Shown in pieces: positions 29,683 through 40,891 of a stretch of DNA of 64,000 nucleotides. The stretch is from Shewanella glacialipiscicola. Its GTDB lineage: Bacteria; Pseudomonadota; Gammaproteobacteria; Enterobacterales; Shewanellaceae. Numbering within the stretch: the first letter of the stretch is position 1; every line of letters starts with the position of its first letter. Where the stretch lies: NCBI RefSeq assembly GCF_023283485.1, contig NZ_JAKILU010000002.1, positions 248,001 through 312,000 of the forward strand, in the 5' to 3' direction. The translations under genes and the position numbers were made by a program. Under the pieces are notes generated by a model that had not been told where the DNA came from, made no database searches, and was given only the letters and a program-made list of their open reading frames with translations.

Positions 29683-30750
29683 GTGAGAGCACGTAGACAA
29701 GCGAAAAAACTCCTTTTTGCGATTTTAGCTTGGGCGATAGCCATGGCTGCATTCGTGTTTTTTCGATATGCCCAATCACCAGACTTACCTCAATGGGCGG
29801 TAGGCTCGGCCGATCTTGCGACACTCGCGATTTATATGGGCATTATTTTTGGCAGTCTACATTGGATGTCAAACGTCATCGCAGATTTCAGTGCCATAAA
29901 TCGACTCCCCTATATGTTTTCTGTCATTTTTAAGGGGCTATTTTTATTTCTTGGCGCAACAACATTAGCTTACATGACTCAGTTTTTAAATATGTGGGCT
30001 ATCGAAAACCACATGTCAACGCTCAGGCAAATGTTAACGGCCCACATACTCTATAGCCCTTCATTTCAAGCATTGATCGTTTATCTGGTGGTCGTACGCG
30101 TTAGCTTAGCCTTCGTAGAACAAATGGCGCTGTTAGTTGGGCCACGCATCTTACTCAACATTGGCCTAGGTAAATATCATAAGCCCAGATATGAACAGCA
30201 GTTATTTCTGTATTTAGACATGGTCGCCTCAACCACACATGCTGAATCACTGGGCGATTATCGTTTTAGCCGCTTGATCCAAGATAGCTTTAGCTTACTG
30301 TCGGATACCGTCACCAATAACGAAGCTGAGATTTATCGCTATATGGGCGATGCTGTGTTGATCCATTGGCCATTAGAAGAAGGGATTGTGCATGACCGCT
30401 GTCTGAATATTTATTTTGAATTCAGCCAACAGCTTAATTGGCAAAGACATTATTTTGAAAAACACTACGGTTTTGTACCCAAATTTAAAGCCGCGGCACA
30501 TTGTGGCCAAGTTGTCGCAGCAGTAGTTGGGGTGCAGAAACAAGAAATTAGTTTCTTTAGTGATGTGATCAACACCCTTGCTAGGTTGCAAGATCAGTGT
30601 AATCCACTAGGACAGCGTATGTTGATTTCGGGTGCATTGGCGGGACGTTTAGATAACCCTAATACCTTGTATCATCTATCGAACTTAGGCCCAATCAAAC
30701 TGAAAGGGAAACAACACTCAATCGAAGTGTTTGGTGTTTCCCCGCTATAA
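29683..30750 (+). CDS. cyaC: Membrane-bound class III adenylate cyclase CyaC
   Basis: Makes cAMP from ATP. 355 residues: five or six membrane helices (about 10-155) and a C-terminal class III cyclase domain (about 170-330). LFLYLDMVASTTHAE carries the first metal Asp (about 179), and YRYMGDAVLIHWP the second (about 223). The position between mutH and oxyR matches the Shewanella oneidensis gene known as cyaC, which contributes to CRP-dependent anaerobic respiration. The start is a GTG at 29683 with a weak ribosome binding site. Confidence 0.88.
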   Translation: MRARRQAKKLLFAILAWAIAMAAFVFFRYAQSPDLPQWAVGSADLATLAIYMGIIFGSLHWMSNVIADFSAINRLPYMFSVIFKGLFLFLGATTLAYMTQFLNMWAIENHMSTLRQMLTAHILYSPSFQALIVYLVVVRVSLAFVEQMALLVGPRILLNIGLGKYHKPRYEQQLFLYLDMVASTTHAESLGDYRFSRLIQDSFSLLSDTVTNNEAEIYRYMGDAVLIHWPLEEGIVHDRCLNIYFEFSQQLNWQRHYFEKHYGFVPKFKAAAHCGQVVAAVVGVQKQEISFFSDVINTLARLQDQCNPLGQRMLISGALAGRLDNPNTLYHLSNLGPIKLKGKQHSIEVFGVSPL

Positions 30751-30792
30751 TGTAACGTCAATAATCGCTATAACATTATTTGGCCGTCAGCT

Positions 30793-31719
30793 TTATTCAG
30801 GCTCTTTAACCAGCAGCTTTTGGATCATCAAACCTAAAGTACGGAAGGTTAAAATCCGACTGGTTGTTTGGCGCCAAACAAGGCCGATATCACGATAAGG
30901 CGCTTCACCTGGCGGCGTCATCACCACTAAATCTGTATCATTTAAAATACCCGCATCAATCGCCATTTGCGGCAAAAATGTAGTACCCAGTTTACTGTTC
31001 ACCATTTGTACTAAAGTATGCAAACTGGTCGCAGCAAAAGGATTAACTTTTGCGCTGTCGCCTAACTGGCATGCAGTAATCGCATGGCCTGTGATGCAAT
31101 GCTCACTTTGCAGAAGAAAAATACTCTCGTCCGGCAGAGTTTGATAATCAATAGGTTGATGTATGCCACCCGCTAAATCTTTGTGGGCCACCATTTTGAA
31201 AGGATCTATGCCCACTTTCATGCTGTGGTAGCCGCTGGTGTTGACGGGTAAAGCCAGAATCAATAAATCTAACTCACCTTTACCTAAAGCCTCTAACAAA
31301 CGCTCAGTAGTATCTTCCTTCAATAATAAACTCATCGTTGGATAAGATTGTTGACACTGGCGGATCACGCGGCTCAATAGGAAAGGCGCAATCGTAGGGA
31401 TACAACCTAAACGTATATCGCCCGTCATCGGCTCACCTTGATTTTTCACTAATTCCACCAAATCATCCACATCTGTGAGAATTTTACGGGCGCGCTGCAC
31501 CACTTCTTCACCAATGGCGGTAAACATAAAAGACTTATGGTCTCGCTCAATCAACTGGTGACCTAATTGCTCCTCCAAATTTTGAATCCCACTAGAAAGC
31601 GTTGACTGACTCACAAAACACACCTTAGCGGCGCGGTTAAAATTCTGCTCTTGATAGAGATTCACCAAATAAAATAAGTTTTTTAAGCTAGGTAAACTTT
31701 TCATTTTCTCGATTGCCAT
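30793..31719 (-). CDS. oxyR: LysR-family peroxide sensor OxyR
   Basis: 308 residues with an N-terminal winged helix-turn-helix (VSQSTLSSGIQNLEEQLG, about 36-53) and a LysR effector domain. EHCITGHAITACQ places two Cys (208 and 217) with eight residues between, exactly the spacing of the redox pair Cys199/Cys208 of E. coli OxyR, so peroxide-driven disulfide formation is likely. Start ambiguous: ATG at 31719 or at 31704; neither has a strong ribosome binding site. Convergent with cyaC. Confidence 0.93.
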   Translation of the reverse strand: MAIEKMKSLPSLKNLFYLVNLYQEQNFNRAAKVCFVSQSTLSSGIQNLEEQLGHQLIERDHKSFMFTAIGEEVVQRARKILTDVDDLVELVKNQGEPMTGDIRLGCIPTIAPFLLSRVIRQCQQSYPTMSLLLKEDTTERLLEALGKGELDLLILALPVNTSGYHSMKVGIDPFKMVAHKDLAGGIHQPIDYQTLPDESIFLLQSEHCITGHAITACQLGDSAKVNPFAATSLHTLVQMVNSKLGTTFLPQMAIDAGILNDTDLVVMTPPGEAPYRDIGLVWRQTTSRILTFRTLGLMIQKLLVKEPE

Positions 31720-31965
31720 TAAGGTTATGAATTAATAAATTAAATCTACTTTAGCATAACTGATTAATAATAACGTGGCACAAGATACCAAGAGTGTGAC
31801 CGAAATCGATATTCAATTCAGGCAACATAGCACGAAGAGCGAGTAGGAAATAAAAGCGATGTAAGGTTAAGCAGATTAAAAAGAGGGGGAAACTATCAAC
31901 AACATTAACCCTTAAGGCACAACAACTCACCAAATTGCTGCGCCTTACATACTATATGGTTATGA

Positions 31966-32331
31966 CTATGCTTTTGCTTGCAAAAAGAGTTTTAGCTGTT
32001 GTAAATCAGCACTCGCATGTTCAACAATTTGTGCAACCCAAGTCGCATGTTCAGCATCCCATTGTGGCTCTTCACCATGTTGTAATAGCTGGGCAATTTG
32101 CTGAATACGTTTTAAGCCCACCGAACCAGCCGCACCTTTAAATTTATGCGCTTCTGAGCATAACGTCTCTTTGTCTGCAGCGTCGTTAGCCTTAATTAGA
32201 TTTCCCACATATTCAGGCATTAGCTGCTCAAATAACACCACACTCTTGAGCAAGGTACCGGCACCAATAGCGCTGCAGTATTGTTCGAGAGTATTGAGAT
32301 CAAGTATTGCTTCTAATTCAACTGTGGCCAT
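31966..32331 (-). CDS. hptA: Orphan histidine phosphotransfer (HPt) protein HptA
   Basis: 121 residues, a single HPt domain; EAHKFKGAAGSVGL carries the phospho-accepting His62 and is nearly identical to the HPt module at the end of E. coli ArcB (EAHKIKGAAGSVGL, from family knowledge). In Shewanella, where a full-length ArcB is absent, an HPt protein of this type and location (HptA) relays phosphate to ArcA. The gene is not next to any kinase or response regulator. Located between oxyR and yhcC, all minus strand. Confidence 0.92.
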   Translation of the reverse strand: MATVELEAILDLNTLEQYCSAIGAGTLLKSVVLFEQLMPEYVGNLIKANDAADKETLCSEAHKFKGAAGSVGLKRIQQIAQLLQHGEEPQWDAEHATWVAQIVEHASADLQQLKLFLQAKA

Positions 32332-32531
32332 GAGGCCTCCCTTAAGTGGTTCAATGCTTAAAACGAATTTATCACATAATACTCACTAAAATTGACTGTG
32401 CAACTTATAGCGATATTCTGGGTCTAGTAAACGTCATTTTTAACAGAATAGACACTCAACGCTGACAAATCCTGCCCATGAAATGATAACAATAACAGTG
32501 TACTTTGAAGAAATCCCTCACTCCACTAGCA

Positions 32532-33455
32532 TTACGCCAATACATGTCCTTGTCCACCATAACGCTGCAAATTATCCACAATTGCGACTAATCCATTCCA
32601 ACGATAGGCGCACCAATCAGGTGCTAGTAACATTGGTTTTTTAGCATAAGCGGTGACACGGTGGTAAATCACAGCCTGCGGTGTATGCCGGATCATCTCG
32701 CCAACACTGTAAGCATAATCTTCAAGACTCAATAAAGGTAAGCGTCCACTTCGCCACGATTTTGCCATAGTGCTCCCTTCAACAATATGTAAAGGATGCA
32801 GCTTCAAACCATCAACGCCCTGCTGTAACACAGCGGCGAGGGTCATCATATAATCGTGATGGGTTTCATCGGGTAAGCCAAGAATAAGATGAGTACACAC
32901 CTTAAGTCCGCGAGCCCTTGCTCGAGAAACTGTATCGCAATAACACGCAAAATCATGGCCACGGTTAATTTTACGCAAGGTTTCATCTTTAGCAGTTTGC
33001 AATCCAAGCTCTAACCACACATCAATGCCATTTGCCTGATAACTCGCCAGCAAATCTAATACCTTATCTGGTACACAATCGGGGCGAGTACCAACACACA
33101 GCCCCACAATATCGCCATCTTTGACCGCCTCATCGTACTTGGCCATTAACACCTGATATTCATCATAAGTGCTGGTATAAGCCTGAAAATAAGCAATAAA
33201 TTTATCGGCTTGTGCCCGAGGTTTTGCCTCACGATAACGGTTTTTACCCTGCTCAAGTTGCTCAGTAATACTCAGCACATCAGCAGTTTGATGGCTAAAT
33301 GACGCCACATTGCAGAAAGTACAACCTCCACGCCCCAAGGTTCCGTCACGATTGGGGCAGGTAAACTTAGCATCAATGGTAAGCTTTCGTAAGCGAGTGC
33401 CATATTGCGCCTTACAAACAGCACCAAAAGTATTAACATATGCATCAAGCCCCAT
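32532..33455 (-). CDS. yhcC: Radical SAM protein YhcC (TIGR01212 family)
   Basis: 307 residues. The iron-sulfur cysteines appear as CPNRDGTLGRGGCTFC (about 33-48), the extended Cys-x11-Cys-x2-Cys arrangement of this radical SAM/Elp3-like family, followed by GLCVGTRPDCVPD and WLELGLQTAKDETL. The substrate is not established. In E. coli yhcC is a neighbour of gltBD, and here it lies divergently next to gltB, the same association. Confidence 0.93.
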   Translation of the reverse strand: MGLDAYVNTFGAVCKAQYGTRLRKLTIDAKFTCPNRDGTLGRGGCTFCNVASFSHQTADVLSITEQLEQGKNRYREAKPRAQADKFIAYFQAYTSTYDEYQVLMAKYDEAVKDGDIVGLCVGTRPDCVPDKVLDLLASYQANGIDVWLELGLQTAKDETLRKINRGHDFACYCDTVSRARARGLKVCTHLILGLPDETHHDYMMTLAAVLQQGVDGLKLHPLHIVEGSTMAKSWRSGRLPLLSLEDYAYSVGEMIRHTPQAVIYHRVTAYAKKPMLLAPDWCAYRWNGLVAIVDNLQRYGGQGHVLA

Positions 33456-33683
33456 CAGAGCACCAATCTAATTTCATATCGTTTCATTAACAATAGCCAA
33501 GGTAAATTCACCAATAGATAAGAAAAACGTCAACCCATTGAATAAAAAAACTTAGTATAAACAAGGCAGAAAACGGTTTCACTGCGCTACGTCAAGTTCC
33601 CATCTTATACATAACCTTATAAGCATAAACGGGTGTATTCTCAAATACAGCAGAATCACACTAAGATTCGCCTCATACGTTAA

Positions 33684-33718
33684 TGCATAAAAATTCAATA
33701 AAAATAGTTTTTTATTCA
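33684..33718 (+). promoter_or_regulatory. Tandem ARG-box-like sites (candidate ArgR operator) upstream of gltB
   Basis: TGCATAAAAATTCA (33684-33697) matches the consensus TGAATAATTATTCA at 11 of 14 positions. A weaker half-matching copy TAGTTTTTTATTCA lies at 33705-33718. The centres are 21 bp apart, the spacing of paired ARG boxes bound by one ArgR hexamer. In E. coli ArgR takes part in gltBDF control. Confidence 0.5.
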
Positions 33719-33930
33719 AATGCTGTGCTGATAATAAAAATCACTATGTTTAAATAAAAAATAATCCAGCCACAGTGTTACAACTTAGTGAACCTGCGGT
33801 TTTATTATTTTAAAAATTCTTTTTATTCATAATGTTATACGTATAAATTTACTGTTTACGTTAACGTAAGGCAATTGTGTTTTGTGTATGAAACATGGAT
33901 AAACACCCACACTTTATGCAAAATTTTGGT

Positions 33931-33959
33931 TTGACCTTTAGTGAATCTCAGGCTAATTT
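33931..33959 (+). promoter_or_regulatory. Candidate gltBD promoter
   Basis: TTGACC (33931-33936), 17 bp, TAATTT (33954-33959). Good -35, poor -10; initiation would be about 75 bp before gltB. Confidence 0.35.
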
Positions 33960-34041
33960 GAGTGGTTCGGGTGCATATCTATAGAAAGTCCAACATTTTC
34001 TCCCCGAGTAGTAATTAGTTGAGGTCTAGGGAGGTTTTTGT

Positions 34042-37000
34042 ATGAGCTTATATCATCCCAGTTTTGAGCGGGACAATTGTGGTTTTGGGTTGATAGCACA
34101 GATGGATGGCGAAGCCAGCCATCGTATTGTGCGCACGGCTATTCATGGACTCGATCGCATGAAGCACCGTGGCGGCATTGCCTCCGACGGTCGCACTGGC
34201 GATGGTTGTGGTTTATTGATGCAATTACCGGTGCAATTTTTTGAAGCGATTGCTGCAGAAAACGATTGGCATTTAAGCCGTAAATTTGCCGTCGGCATGT
34301 TGTTTTTAAGTCAAGATAATGAACTGGCTGAACAAGCAAAACATATACTTGAGCGTGAGCTTGAGCGTGAAACATTAAGCATTGCTGGCTGGCGCAAAGT
34401 GCCTATCAATGCAGATGTGTTAGGAGAAATAGGTAAAGCTAGCTTGCCGCAAATTTATCAAGTGCTGATTAACGCGCCAATCGGCTGGCGTGAAAAAGAC
34501 TTAGAACGCCGTCTTTATATGGCTCGTCGTCGCTTAGAACAACAAATCATCGACGATAATGACTTCTATGTCGCGAGTTTATCTGGCCAAGTGATTGTCT
34601 ATAAAGGCTTGATGATGCCAGTGGACTTGCCCGCGTTTTATCCCGATCTCGCGGACATTCGTTTAAAAAGCTCTATTTGTCTATTCCATCAACGTTTCTC
34701 TACTAATACTTCCCCTAAATGGCCATTAGCTCAGCCGTTTAGATATTTAGCCCATAACGGTGAAATCAATACTATTACGGGTAATCGTCAATGGGCCCGT
34801 GCCCGTGCTTATAAATTTAATTCACCACTATTACCTGATTTGCAGCAAGCCGCGCCCTTTGTTAATGAAACGGGCTCAGACTCTTCTTCTTTAGATAACA
34901 TGCTAGAAATGTTGTTATCTGGTGGTATGGATTTATACCGCGCCATGCGTTTATTGATCCCGCCTGCTTGGCAAAGTAATCCAGAAATGGATGATGAATT
35001 AAAAGCCTTTTACGACTTTAACTCTATGCACATGGAACCCTGGGATGGCCCGGCTGGTATTGTAATGACCAATGGTCGCCATGCCGCTTGCGCCGTTGAC
35101 CGTAATGGTTTGCGTCCATCACGTTATGTGATCACTAAAGATCGTATTTTGACCTTAGCCTCCGAAGTCGGCATTTGGGATTACTCCGCCGATGAGGTTA
35201 TTGAAAAAGGTCGCGTTGGCCCAGGTGAACTGCTGGTATTAGATACGTTAAACGGCCGATTATATCAATCCTTTGAGATTGATAACGACCTTAAACGTCG
35301 TCACCCCTATAAAGAGTGGATGGCAAAAAACAGCCAAACTTTAACGCCCGCCGAAGACTTGGCCTCAGAGCAACATGGTGCAGGCGAGTTTACCCCTGAA
35401 CTCTTGTTGCAATATCAAAAACTATTTGGCTATACCCGCGAAGAGTTAGAACACGTTATTTGGGTCATCGCCAAACAAGGCGAAGAAGCCACAGGCTCTA
35501 TGGGTGACGATACGCCTATGGCGGTGTTGTCGAAAAAATCACGTTCACTATATGACTATTTCAGGCAAAAATTTGCGCAAGTGACTAACCCCCCCATCGA
35601 CCCCTTACGTGAAAAACACGTGATGTCGTTGACCACTTGTATTGGCCGTGAGCAGAACCTGTTTAATGAAACAACGGGCCACGCCTATCGCGTGATGTTC
35701 AATTCGCCTATTTTATTATTCAGTGATTTTAATCAGTTATTAGGATTAGACAGCACTTACTATCGCGCCAATATTGTGGATTTGAATTACGAACCAAAGG
35801 AAGGCTTAGAAAGCGCCATTCGCCGTATTACTGCCGAAGCCGAACGCTTAGCGCGTAGCGGTACCACTTTGCTTATTCTCTCGGACAGAGCGATTGCTAA
35901 AACAGCGCAAGTGATCCCAGCGGCAATGGCGGTCGGTTCGGTACAACAAATGCTGGTGAATAAAAGCCTGCGCTGCGATACCAACATCATAGTTGAAACC
36001 GCATCGGCGCGAGATCCACACCACTTTGCTGTATTACTGGGCTTTGGTGCTACGGCGATTTATCCGTACCTTGTGTATGAATCAATTTCCGAGTTAGCCA
36101 AACGTCATCAGTTAACTGACACCACAGCACTGATGCTGAATTTTCGTTATGGTATCGAAAAAGGCCTGCGAAAAATCATGTCTAAAATGGGCATCAGCAC
36201 GGTCGGCTCTTACCGTTGTAGTCAACAGTTTGAAGCTATCGGTATCGCCAGCGACGTCATTGAATTGTGCTTTAAAGGCGTAATCAGCCGCATCGAAGGT
36301 GCCGGATTTACTGACATTGCCCAAGATCAAGCCATTCTGCACAAAGCGGCCTACCGCGCCCATGTACCATTGCCGCAAGGTGGTCTGCTGAAATATGTTG
36401 AGGGTGGTGAGTATCACTGCTTTAACCCCGATGTGGTTAACACATTGCAAGCATCATTGATTGACAAAAACTTTGCCACCTACAAAAAATTTGCCGAGCT
36501 CGTCGATAATCGTCCGGTAGCAACACTGCGCGACTTAATTGGTATTAAGGGCGTACGCACACCGATTGATATGGCAAATGTTGAAGGTGCTGCTGGCTTG
36601 TATCAACGTTTTGACAGTGCAGCCATGAGTATCGGTGCCCTCAGCCCCGAAGCCCATGAAGCTCTGGCAATTGCCATGAACCGTTTAGGCGGCCGTTCTA
36701 ACTCTGGTGAAGGTGGTGAAGATGCTCGCCGCTTTAATACTGAGCGCAACTCTGCCATTAAGCAGATTGCCTCGGCGCGTTTTGGCGTTACGGCGCACTA
36801 CTTAGTTAATGCCGATGTGTTGCAGATCAAAGTCGCCCAGGGGGCAAAACCTGGTGAAGGTGGCCAGTTACCGGGTCATAAAGTAAGTGTGGAAATCGCC
36901 GGACTGCGACATGCGCGCCCGGGTGTCACCTTAATTTCACCGCCGCCGCACCACGATATTTACTCTATCGAAGATTTAGCCCAGCTTATTTTCGACTTGA

Positions 37001-38490
37001 AGCAAATCAATACTAAGGCACTGATTTCAGTCAAACTGGTATCAGAACCCGGTGTCGGTACTATCGCTACCGGTGTGGCTAAAGCCTATGCGGATATGAT
37101 CACGATTTCAGGTTACGACGGCGGCACAGGTGCCAGCCCAATCACCTCAGTCAAGTATGCGGGCAGTCCTTGGGAGCTGGGTTTAGCGGAAGTGCATCAA
37201 TCGCTAGTAGAGAACGGCCTGCGCCATAAAATTCGTTTGCAGGTCGATGGTGGTTTAAAAACCGGTACCGATGTGATTAAAGCGGCGCTCTTAGGGGCAG
37301 AGAGTTTTGGTTTTGGTACTGTGCCTATGATCGCACTTGGCTGTAAATACCTGCGTATTTGTCACCTGAACAACTGCGCCACAGGGGTGGCAACGCAAGA
37401 TAAAAATCTGCGCGACAACCATTACCACGGCCTGCCAGAGCGAGTGATGACTTACTTTGAGTTTGTCGCAGAAGAAGTGCGTCAATGGATGGCAACCTTA
37501 GGAGTGGGCAAATTTGAAGATTTAGTCGGCCGCAGCGAATGGTTATATGCCTTAGAAGGTAAAACCGCAAAGCAGCAAGGCTTAGATTTGTCGCCAATTT
37601 TGTATCAACCCAAAGTCCCTGCAACTTCGTCACGCACATGGCAAGAAACCAATCCACCAGCGGATTTAGGCCAACTAAACCAACACCTACTAAATGAGTG
37701 CAAAGGCGCTGTCGATAACGGTGAGGGTTTTGATGCAACTTACAGCATCAACAACACCGACCGCTCCGTTGGCGCGACCTTGTCTGGCTATATCGCAAGC
37801 ACGCTCGGCGTAAAAGGCACTAAAGCACCGATAAAACTGAACTTTAACGGCAGTGCAGGCCAAAGCTTTGGCGTGTGGAACAGCCCGGGCCTTGAGTTAA
37901 AACTCTGCGGCGATGCTAACGACTATGTCGGTAAAGGCATGTCTGGCGGTCAAATCGTCATTTATCCTCCGATTGGCAGCCCGTTCCAAAGTGAGCGCAG
38001 TGCCATTGTCGGTAACACTTGTCTTTACGGCGCGACTGGCGGCAAGTTCTTTGCTGCAGGTCAAGCGGGCGAGCGTTTTGCCGTACGTAACTCAGGTGCG
38101 ATAGCTATAGTTGAAGGCTTAGGTGATAACGGTTGTGAATACATGACCAGCGGCATTGTGGTCGTCCTTGGTAAAACCGGGGTGAACTTTGGCGCGGGTA
38201 TGACGGGCGGCTTTGCCTATGTTTTCGATCAATTCGGCCGCTTTCATCGCCGTGTGAATAATGAATTAGTCGATACGCAAAAACTCGAATCCACTATTCA
38301 TCAACAACATTTGAAAGGCCTGATTGAAGCCCACGTGGCTGAGACGGGTAGTGAACATGCCAAGATGATCTTAAGTGATTTTGATAACTGGTTAGATTGT
38401 TTTGTATTAATAAAACCTAAAAACATTGCTGTAGCCGATTTACTCAAATTAGAAAAATCGAGTCCAGAATTAGTTGTCAAGGCGGGGTAA
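34042..38490 (+). CDS. gltB: Glutamate synthase (NADPH) large subunit
   Basis: Converts 2-oxoglutarate and glutamine to two glutamates. 1482 residues: class II glutamine amidotransferase domain, whose catalytic Cys is Cys13 after a 12-residue propeptide (FERDN-CGFG), central domain, FMN-binding synthase domain (GGTGASPITSVKYAGSPWEL around 1033-1052), a 3Fe-4S cluster motif with Cys in GCKYLRICHLNNCATG, and a C-terminal GXGXG helix domain. GGGAGG lies before the ATG. Six bp upstream of gltD: one operon. Confidence 0.98.
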   Translation: MSLYHPSFERDNCGFGLIAQMDGEASHRIVRTAIHGLDRMKHRGGIASDGRTGDGCGLLMQLPVQFFEAIAAENDWHLSRKFAVGMLFLSQDNELAEQAKHILERELERETLSIAGWRKVPINADVLGEIGKASLPQIYQVLINAPIGWREKDLERRLYMARRRLEQQIIDDNDFYVASLSGQVIVYKGLMMPVDLPAFYPDLADIRLKSSICLFHQRFSTNTSPKWPLAQPFRYLAHNGEINTITGNRQWARARAYKFNSPLLPDLQQAAPFVNETGSDSSSLDNMLEMLLSGGMDLYRAMRLLIPPAWQSNPEMDDELKAFYDFNSMHMEPWDGPAGIVMTNGRHAACAVDRNGLRPSRYVITKDRILTLASEVGIWDYSADEVIEKGRVGPGELLVLDTLNGRLYQSFEIDNDLKRRHPYKEWMAKNSQTLTPAEDLASEQHGAGEFTPELLLQYQKLFGYTREELEHVIWVIAKQGEEATGSMGDDTPMAVLSKKSRSLYDYFRQKFAQVTNPPIDPLREKHVMSLTTCIGREQNLFNETTGHAYRVMFNSPILLFSDFNQLLGLDSTYYRANIVDLNYEPKEGLESAIRRITAEAERLARSGTTLLILSDRAIAKTAQVIPAAMAVGSVQQMLVNKSLRCDTNIIVETASARDPHHFAVLLGFGATAIYPYLVYESISELAKRHQLTDTTALMLNFRYGIEKGLRKIMSKMGISTVGSYRCSQQFEAIGIASDVIELCFKGVISRIEGAGFTDIAQDQAILHKAAYRAHVPLPQGGLLKYVEGGEYHCFNPDVVNTLQASLIDKNFATYKKFAELVDNRPVATLRDLIGIKGVRTPIDMANVEGAAGLYQRFDSAAMSIGALSPEAHEALAIAMNRLGGRSNSGEGGEDARRFNTERNSAIKQIASARFGVTAHYLVNADVLQIKVAQGAKPGEGGQLPGHKVSVEIAGLRHARPGVTLISPPPHHDIYSIEDLAQLIFDLKQINTKALISVKLVSEPGVGTIATGVAKAYADMITISGYDGGTGASPITSVKYAGSPWELGLAEVHQSLVENGLRHKIRLQVDGGLKTGTDVIKAALLGAESFGFGTVPMIALGCKYLRICHLNNCATGVATQDKNLRDNHYHGLPERVMTYFEFVAEEVRQWMATLGVGKFEDLVGRSEWLYALEGKTAKQQGLDLSPILYQPKVPATSSRTWQETNPPADLGQLNQHLLNECKGAVDNGEGFDATYSINNTDRSVGATLSGYIASTLGVKGTKAPIKLNFNGSAGQSFGVWNSPGLELKLCGDANDYVGKGMSGGQIVIYPPIGSPFQSERSAIVGNTCLYGATGGKFFAAGQAGERFAVRNSGAIAIVEGLGDNGCEYMTSGIVVVLGKTGVNFGAGMTGGFAYVFDQFGRFHRRVNNELVDTQKLESTIHQQHLKGLIEAHVAETGSEHAKMILSDFDNWLDCFVLIKPKNIAVADLLKLEKSSPELVVKAG

Positions 38491-39903
<1,413 letters not shown>

Positions 39904-40009
39904 GCACTGACTTGCTTCGTTGAGCACTAAGGTGTTTGTTTAAAAATTAGATATTTTTTAGCTGTAAAACCATTTTGCCGCTATCCATTTACCGTTAGCG
40001 CTTTAACCC

Positions 40010-40035
40010 CGCGCATTTTAGGATGCGCGTTTTTT
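40010..40035 (+). terminator. Intrinsic terminator of gltBD
   Basis: CGCGCAT TTTAGG ATGCGCG hairpin immediately followed by six T, about 105 bp past the gltD stop. Confidence 0.85.
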
Positions 40036-40158
40036 ACCCCCCATTATCAACCAAATCACGCAATCCAAATCACGCCATAACGACTGCACAAAACAGTGTG
40101 GTATATTAGCCATTATTATTGTGTCCCACTCTTACGTGTTGAATAAAAAAGGTCTCCC

Positions 40159-40863
40159 ATGAAAATTGGAATTATTGGTGCAATGGAGCCAGAAGTTGCT
40201 CATTTAATTGCCGCTATGACAAATGCAACATCGCAAACTATTGCAGGTATTGAATTTATTGCAGGTACTCTCGCGGGTAAAGACGTTGTCGTGACGCGCT
40301 CTGGTATAGGTAAAGTTGCCGCCAGTATCGCAACAACGCTGCTTATTGAAAAGTACGCGCCAGATGCGGTGATCAACACAGGCTCTGCCGGTGGTTTTGT
40401 CGATACGTTAGCGATTGGCGATATCGTCATTTCTTCCGAAGTACGTCATCACGATGTAGACGTCACCGCTTTTGGTTATGAAATTGGCCAAATGGCGCAG
40501 CAGCCTGCCGCGTTTATTCCTGCGGCTCATTTAGTTGAAGCTGCCAATAAGGCGATAGCTCAATTAGGTGAAGTTAAAGCGATTGAAGGATTGATTTGTA
40601 CGGGTGATAGCTTTATTTGCGATCCTGTTCGCACTCAAACTATGCTAAAAAACTTCCCGACTATGGCCGCCTGTGAAATGGAAGGCGCTGCAATTGCCCA
40701 AGTTTGTCATCAATTTGGAGTGCCATTTGTAGTGATCCGTTCATTATCAGATAACGCCAATAATGACTCACCAGTTGATTTTGACTCTTATATTGTCAAA
40801 GCTGGTTATCACTCAGCACTGATGGTGATGTTACTGCTTGAGCAATTAACTCCAGCTCAGTAA
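40159..40863 (+). CDS. mtnN: 5'-methylthioadenosine/S-adenosylhomocysteine nucleosidase
   Basis: Hydrolyses MTA and SAH (and 5'-deoxyadenosine), clearing products of SAM use and feeding the Pfs/LuxS route. 234 residues; start [44 protein letters not shown] with the active-site Met-Glu, and RSLSDNA with the catalytic Asp. Upstream of the CobD-like gene, an arrangement seen in other gammaproteobacteria. Confidence 0.97.
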   Translation: MKIGIIGAMEPEVAHLIAAMTNATSQTIAGIEFIAGTLAGKDVVVTRSGIGKVAASIATTLLIEKYAPDAVINTGSAGGFVDTLAIGDIVISSEVRHHDVDVTAFGYEIGQMAQQPAAFIPAAHLVEAANKAIAQLGEVKAIEGLICTGDSFICDPVRTQTMLKNFPTMAACEMEGAAIAQVCHQFGVPFVVIRSLSDNANNDSPVDFDSYIVKAGYHSALMVMLLLEQLTPAQ

Positions 40864-40891
40864 AATAATCACTTAAGCGGAAAAGTATCAA

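Larger units (their letters stand above)
33456..34041. other. Divergent regulatory region between yhcC and gltB
   Basis: 586 bp, AT-rich, no plausible gene. It contains two ARG-box-like sequences (33684-33718) and a promoter-like element (33931-33959), described separately; the remainder shows no further structure I can name. Confidence 0.6.

Noticed and set aside
31751..31933. 60-codon minus-strand frame between oxyR and hptA
   Set aside because: No ribosome binding site and no recognisable protein features.
35787..37738. Several long minus-strand frames inside gltB
   Set aside because: They are mirror-frame artefacts of a highly conserved coding sequence with biased codon use.
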